A model generated the notes under the pieces. The model was not told where the DNA came from. It did no database searches and saw only the letters and a list, made by a program, of their open reading frames with translations. The translations under genes were made by a program, and so were the position numbers. 41,243 bases of DNA, taken from assembly GCA_034178705.1 (NCBI GenBank), contig JAXFQY010000114.1, forward strand, positions 1 to 41,243, written 5' to 3'. Each line of letters starts with the position of its first letter. The stretch's first letter is position 1. Positions 39,997-41,243 of this stretch are shown in pieces. This DNA comes from RUG12395 sp034178705 (GTDB lineage: Bacteria > Bacillota > Clostridia > Oscillospirales > CAG-272).

Positions 39997-40203
39997 ATGG
40001 CAAAACTCACCTTCAAAACGGATAGCTGCAAAGGATGCGGGCTGTGTGTGGATGCCTGCCCGAAGCATCTGCTGCGGATCTCCGCGGACAAAATCAACAA
40101 AAAAGGGCATCACCCGGCAGAAATCACCGATCAGACAGCGTGTATTGCCTGCGCCTTCTGCGCGACAATGTGTCCGGACTGCATCATTACGGTAGAAAGG
40201 TAA
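39997..40203 (+). CDS. 2[4Fe-4S] ferredoxin, probable delta subunit of 2-oxoacid:ferredoxin oxidoreductase
   Basis: 68 residues with CKGCGLCVDACP and CIACAFCATMCPDC, two [4Fe-4S] motifs. It is the usual companion of VorB-type alpha subunits, passing electrons between the thiamine enzyme and ferredoxin. ACGGTATGAAAT upstream is a weak ribosome binding site. It precedes the alpha subunit gene by 9 bp. Confidence 0.9.
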   Translation: MAKLTFKTDSCKGCGLCVDACPKHLLRISADKINKKGHHPAEITDQTACIACAFCATMCPDCIITVER

Positions 40204-40212
40204 GGAAGAAAG

Positions 40213-41243
40213 ATGGCAGACAAGGTATTAATGAAGGGCAATGAGGCGATCGCCGAGGCGGCGATCCGCGCCGGCTGCCGGCATTATTTCGGGTATCCGA
40301 TTACCCCGCAGACCGAAATCGCCGCATACATGGCGAAGCGGATGCCGAAGATCGGGGGCGTGTTCCTACAGGCGGAAAGTGAGATCGCCGCAATCAACAT
40401 GGTTTACGGTGTTTCCTCTACCGGTAAGCGCGTGATGACCTCCTCCTCCAGCCCCGGGATTTCCCTGAAGGGGGAAGGTCTTTCCTACCTCGCCGGGGCG
40501 GATCTTCCCGCACTGGTTGTCAATGTCCAGCGCGGCGGTCCCGGACTTGGCGGAATTCAGCCGAGCCAGTCGGATTATTTCCAGTCTACGCGCGGAGGCG
40601 GACACGGGGATTACCGGATGATTGTGCTTGCTCCGGCATCCGTGCAGGAGATGGCGGAGTTGACTGTGAAGGGCTTTGGACTGGCGGACCGTTACCGGAT
40701 GACCTCCATGATTCTTGCGGACGGTACGATGGGGCAGATGATGGAGCCGGTCAGCTTTGATTTCACTGTCGATGCGGAGCCGCCGAAGCCGTGGGCAACC
40801 ACCGGAACGGAAGGAAAGCGCCCGCATAATATCGTCAACTCTCTTTCTCTGATTCCGGAGGAACTGGAGCGTTTCAACTTTGAACGCTACGAGCGTTATG
40901 CCGTGATCGAAGAGAAGGAGACACTCTGGGAAGAGTATCTGACAGAGGATGCCGAGGTTTGCGTTGCTGCGTTCGGTATTGCCGCCCGCGTTTCGAAGAA
41001 CGCGGTGAAGGAAGCGCGCCGCAGAGGAATTCGAGCGGGTCTGATCCGTCCGATCACCCTTTGGCCCTTCCCGAAAAAGCCGTTTCAGGCGGCAAAAAAC
41101 TGCCGGGCGTTTCTTTCGGTTGAGCTGTCGATGGGACAGATGATCGAGGATGTGCGCCTTGCAACCGAATGCCGTTGCCCTGTCCTGCTTTGCAATCGTG
41201 CGGGCGGGATGATTCCGTCACCGGAACAGGTGCTTGACGCCAT
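40213..41243 (+). CDS. vorB: 2-oxoacid:ferredoxin oxidoreductase alpha subunit, VorB-like (3' end outside window)
   Basis: The window edge cuts the gene after about 343 residues; the usual length is about 350-360, so little is missing. MADKVLMKGNEAIAEAAIRA, then CRHYFGYPITPQTEIAAYMA and VFLQAESEIAAINMVYGVSS, GKRVMTSSSSPGISLKGEGL and LVVNVQRGGPGLGGIQPSQS are the characteristic pyrimidine/gamma-domain features of the alpha subunit. VOR-type enzymes convert 2-oxoisovalerate and related branched 2-oxoacids with CoA to acyl-CoA, CO2 and reduced ferredoxin, reversibly. A KorA/OorA type for 2-oxoglutarate is an alternative, as these are close relatives. AGGAAGAAAG precedes ATG 40213. The beta and gamma subunits are expected just outside the window. 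Confidence 0.9.
   Translation, partial: MADKVLMKGNEAIAEAAIRAGCRHYFGYPITPQTEIAAYMAKRMPKIGGVFLQAESEIAAINMVYGVSSTGKRVMTSSSSPGISLKGEGLSYLAGADLPALVVNVQRGGPGLGGIQPSQSDYFQSTRGGGHGDYRMIVLAPASVQEMAELTVKGFGLADRYRMTSMILADGTMGQMMEPVSFDFTVDAEPPKPWATTGTEGKRPHNIVNSLSLIPEELERFNFERYERYAVIEEKETLWEEYLTEDAEVCVAAFGIAARVSKNAVKEARRRGIRAGLIRPITLWPFPKKPFQAAKNCRAFLSVELSMGQMIEDVRLATECRCPVLLCNRAGGMIPSPEQVLDA

Overview
The window looks like the chromosome of an anaerobic, probably uncultured Clostridia-type Firmicute (Bacillota). The evidence is a Firmicute-style S10-spc-alpha ribosomal superoperon, Zn-ribbon forms of L32, S14 and S4, SpoVG, a cysteine-rich YceD next to rpmF, sigma-A promoters with near-perfect TTGACA/TATAAT boxes, two T-box leaders, and ferredoxin-dependent 2-oxoacid oxidoreductase genes. 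Most of the window is moderately GC-rich. Two AT-rich patches stand out: a SecB-like gene end at the left edge and an epimerase gene at 31.5-32.5 kb.

Layout. (1) 1-3.7 kb: the 3' end of a SecB-like chaperone gene, a minus-strand tRNA-Pro(GGG) with its own promoter and strong terminators, yceD-rpmF, convergent spoVG, and murC ending at an intrinsic terminator. (2) 3.8-15.4 kb: a compact, one-direction cassette of podovirus-like virion genes: small and large terminase, portal, likely scaffold, capsid, connector and tail proteins, coiled-coil fibre, M23 lysin, holin, and a helical protein of unknown role. No integrase, repressor, replication gene or tape measure is visible. The cassette is bounded on both sides by terminators and sits between murC and the ribosomal operon. 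(3) 15.4-31.45 kb: a promoter and about 225-nt leader with an attenuator-like hairpin, then rpsJ to rplQ including secY, adk, map, infA, rpmJ and rpoA. (4) 31.5-34 kb: an AT-rich NAD-dependent epimerase/reductase-like gene, a gene-free 326-bp stretch, a minus-strand GDSL/SGNH lipoprotein and a small membrane protein. (5) 34-41.2 kb: two paralogous XRE-cupin-acyl-CoA-ligase fusions, each with its own sigma-A promoter and T-box leader. The second is followed by a P-loop ATPase, a 2[4Fe-4S] ferredoxin and the start of a VorB-type 2-oxoacid:ferredoxin oxidoreductase alpha subunit cut by the window edge.

How the parts may work together. When the two T-box specifier loops are aligned from their shared 3' flank, the same position reads ATC (Ile) in the first and GTA (Val) in the second, and both carry a TGGT bulge matching an A discriminator base. 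T-box control means expression during amino-acid shortage. My inference is therefore a biosynthetic salvage route: branched short-chain acids are activated to acyl-CoA and reductively carboxylated by ferredoxin-linked VOR to the 2-oxoacids of valine and isoleucine. The phage-derived cassette has features expected of a domesticated particle or gene-transfer-agent-like system, but a defective prophage cannot be excluded from sequence alone.
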